Shown: positions 63,505 through 64,000 of the stretch, piece after piece | Numbering within the stretch: position 1 is the stretch's first letter | How the letters are laid out: every line of letters begins with the position of its first letter | Virus record (IMG/VR): IMGVR_UViG_3300047325_000181 | Location: 1 to 64,000 of that record | Origin: a virus | Strand: one strand, 5' to 3' | DNA length: 64,000 nucleotides | Made by a program: the position numbers and the translations under genes | Notes under the pieces: generated by a model | What the model saw: the letters and a program-made list of their open reading frames with translations, nothing else | What the model was told of the DNA's origin: nothing | The model's database searches: none

Positions 63505-64000
63505 TTGGGCAACTCCCAAACACGTCGCGCGACACCTGAAGAGGTCATGTCCCTCTTTGAGAAGTGCGGCGATTCTGCGCTCATCGCCAAGAAGTTGGGG
63601 CTGAGCCGCAGTCGAGTCAACCGCATCATCGCGGACTACCGGGCCAAGCATGGCCTGCCGAAAGAGACGATGTACGCGAGCGGCGTCAGTGACGCGGCTC
63701 TCCTGCGCGCCCACGATGAAACCGGCCAAGACGTCGCGCTCACCGCGAAAGCCGTCGGCCTCTCGTATTCGCAAGTTCACCGGCGCCTCACGCGCATCCG
63801 GCTGGCAGGCGGCTCCTCGGCTCGCCCGCACATCTTCGAGGCCGACCCGGCAAGCGACAAGCCGAACCGCGTCGACGGCGTCCGCGAGCGCGCGGGTGTT
63901 CCGCTCGATGCCATCCGGCGCGTCACCGGCGGAACGCTGCGCGAGTGGGGCGTGGCCATCAAGAACAAGGACGGCGAGTTCGAGGAGCACGGGCTCTACG
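63505..64000 (+). CDS. helix-turn-helix protein, cut by the window end
   Basis: TTG start with GAGG upstream; coding-like sequence begins before the first ATG at 63547 (RRATPEEVMSLFEKCGD). Two helix-turn-helix segments are visible (SALIAKKLGLSRSRVNRIIA and DVALTAKAVGLSYSQVHRRL). At least 165 residues, continuing past 64000. A small terminase, regulator or homing-type DNA-binding protein are all possible; its rightward direction would fit a following terminase. Confidence 0.6.
   Translation, partial: MGNSQTRRATPEEVMSLFEKCGDSALIAKKLGLSRSRVNRIIADYRAKHGLPKETMYASGVSDAALLRAHDETGQDVALTAKAVGLSYSQVHRRLTRIRLAGGSSARPHIFEADPASDKPNRVDGVRERAGVPLDAIRRVTGGTLREWGVAIKNKDGEFEEHGLY

Noticed and set aside
1-64000. 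tRNA, rRNA, integrase, attachment site or terminase large subunit
   Set aside because: None was recognised on reading both strands; a tRNA search tool and profile searches would be needed to exclude weak cases.

Overview
The window is part of the genome of a tailed double-stranded DNA bacteriophage (or prophage) with a contractile tail. It holds a full head-and-tail module: portal, SPP1 gp7/Mu F-type head protein, XkdF-like protease, scaffold-like protein, HK97-type capsid candidate, tail sheath, tail tube, frameshifted tail chaperone, lysozyme-bearing tape measure, gpV-like spike, gp25 and gpJ-like baseplate proteins and fibres. It also holds replication and recombination genes: DnaB-type helicase, DUF1376 protein, Erf, SSB and a RusA-like resolvase. 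The DNA is GC-rich with G/C-biased third codon positions. Both Shine-Dalgarno-led and apparently leaderless genes occur, with sigma70-like promoters. The host cannot be named from the sequence. No terminase large subunit, integrase, tRNA, rRNA or CRISPR array was recognised.

Layout. 1-2.8 kb (minus): small genes, a YkuD-fold L,D-transpeptidase-like gene and several tiny membrane peptides. 2.9-3.8 kb (plus): a ParB-fold protein. 3.8-8.9 kb (minus): small genes, helicase, DUF1376 protein, Erf and its partner. 8.9-11.4 kb (plus): overlapping small genes including an HNH-like protein, a RusA-like resolvase and a second ParB-fold protein. 11.4-12.3 kb (minus): two ribbon-helix-helix candidates. 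12.3-13.3 kb (plus): three small genes. 13.3-51.2 kb (minus): SSB, lysis genes (holin-like protein, amidase), then in reverse order of assembly fibres, baseplate, tape measure, tail and head genes. 51.5-53.3 kb (minus) and 53.4-61.5 kb (mostly plus): a dense field of small, often zinc-ribbon, accessory genes. 61.6-64 kb: an HD hydrolase of the SpoT/MESH1 type, small membrane proteins, a MazG-like gene and the start of a helix-turn-helix gene.

Regulation. At least eleven promoters of the form TTGACW-N17/18-TANNNT carry the palindromic core AGCGCGCT in the spacer (CCAGCGCGCTGG in the best copies). They drive accessory operons on both strands, including one inside the tail operon. The natural inference is a phage-encoded repressor or activator; the two ribbon-helix-helix-like proteins at 11.4-12.3 kb are the first candidates. 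About eight genes have a -10 box 6-7 bases before the start codon, which predicts leaderless mRNA.

Mobile elements. The most unusual locus is 46.5-48.8 kb. The gp7-like head gene carries an intein in its HPRCRC motif. A Vsr/DUF559-like homing endonuclease gene lies antisense within the intein, and its stop codon is the complement of the intein's first codon. A free-standing Hint-domain gene follows immediately. Three free-standing HNH genes and a NUMOD3-like remnant also interrupt the tail and head operons.
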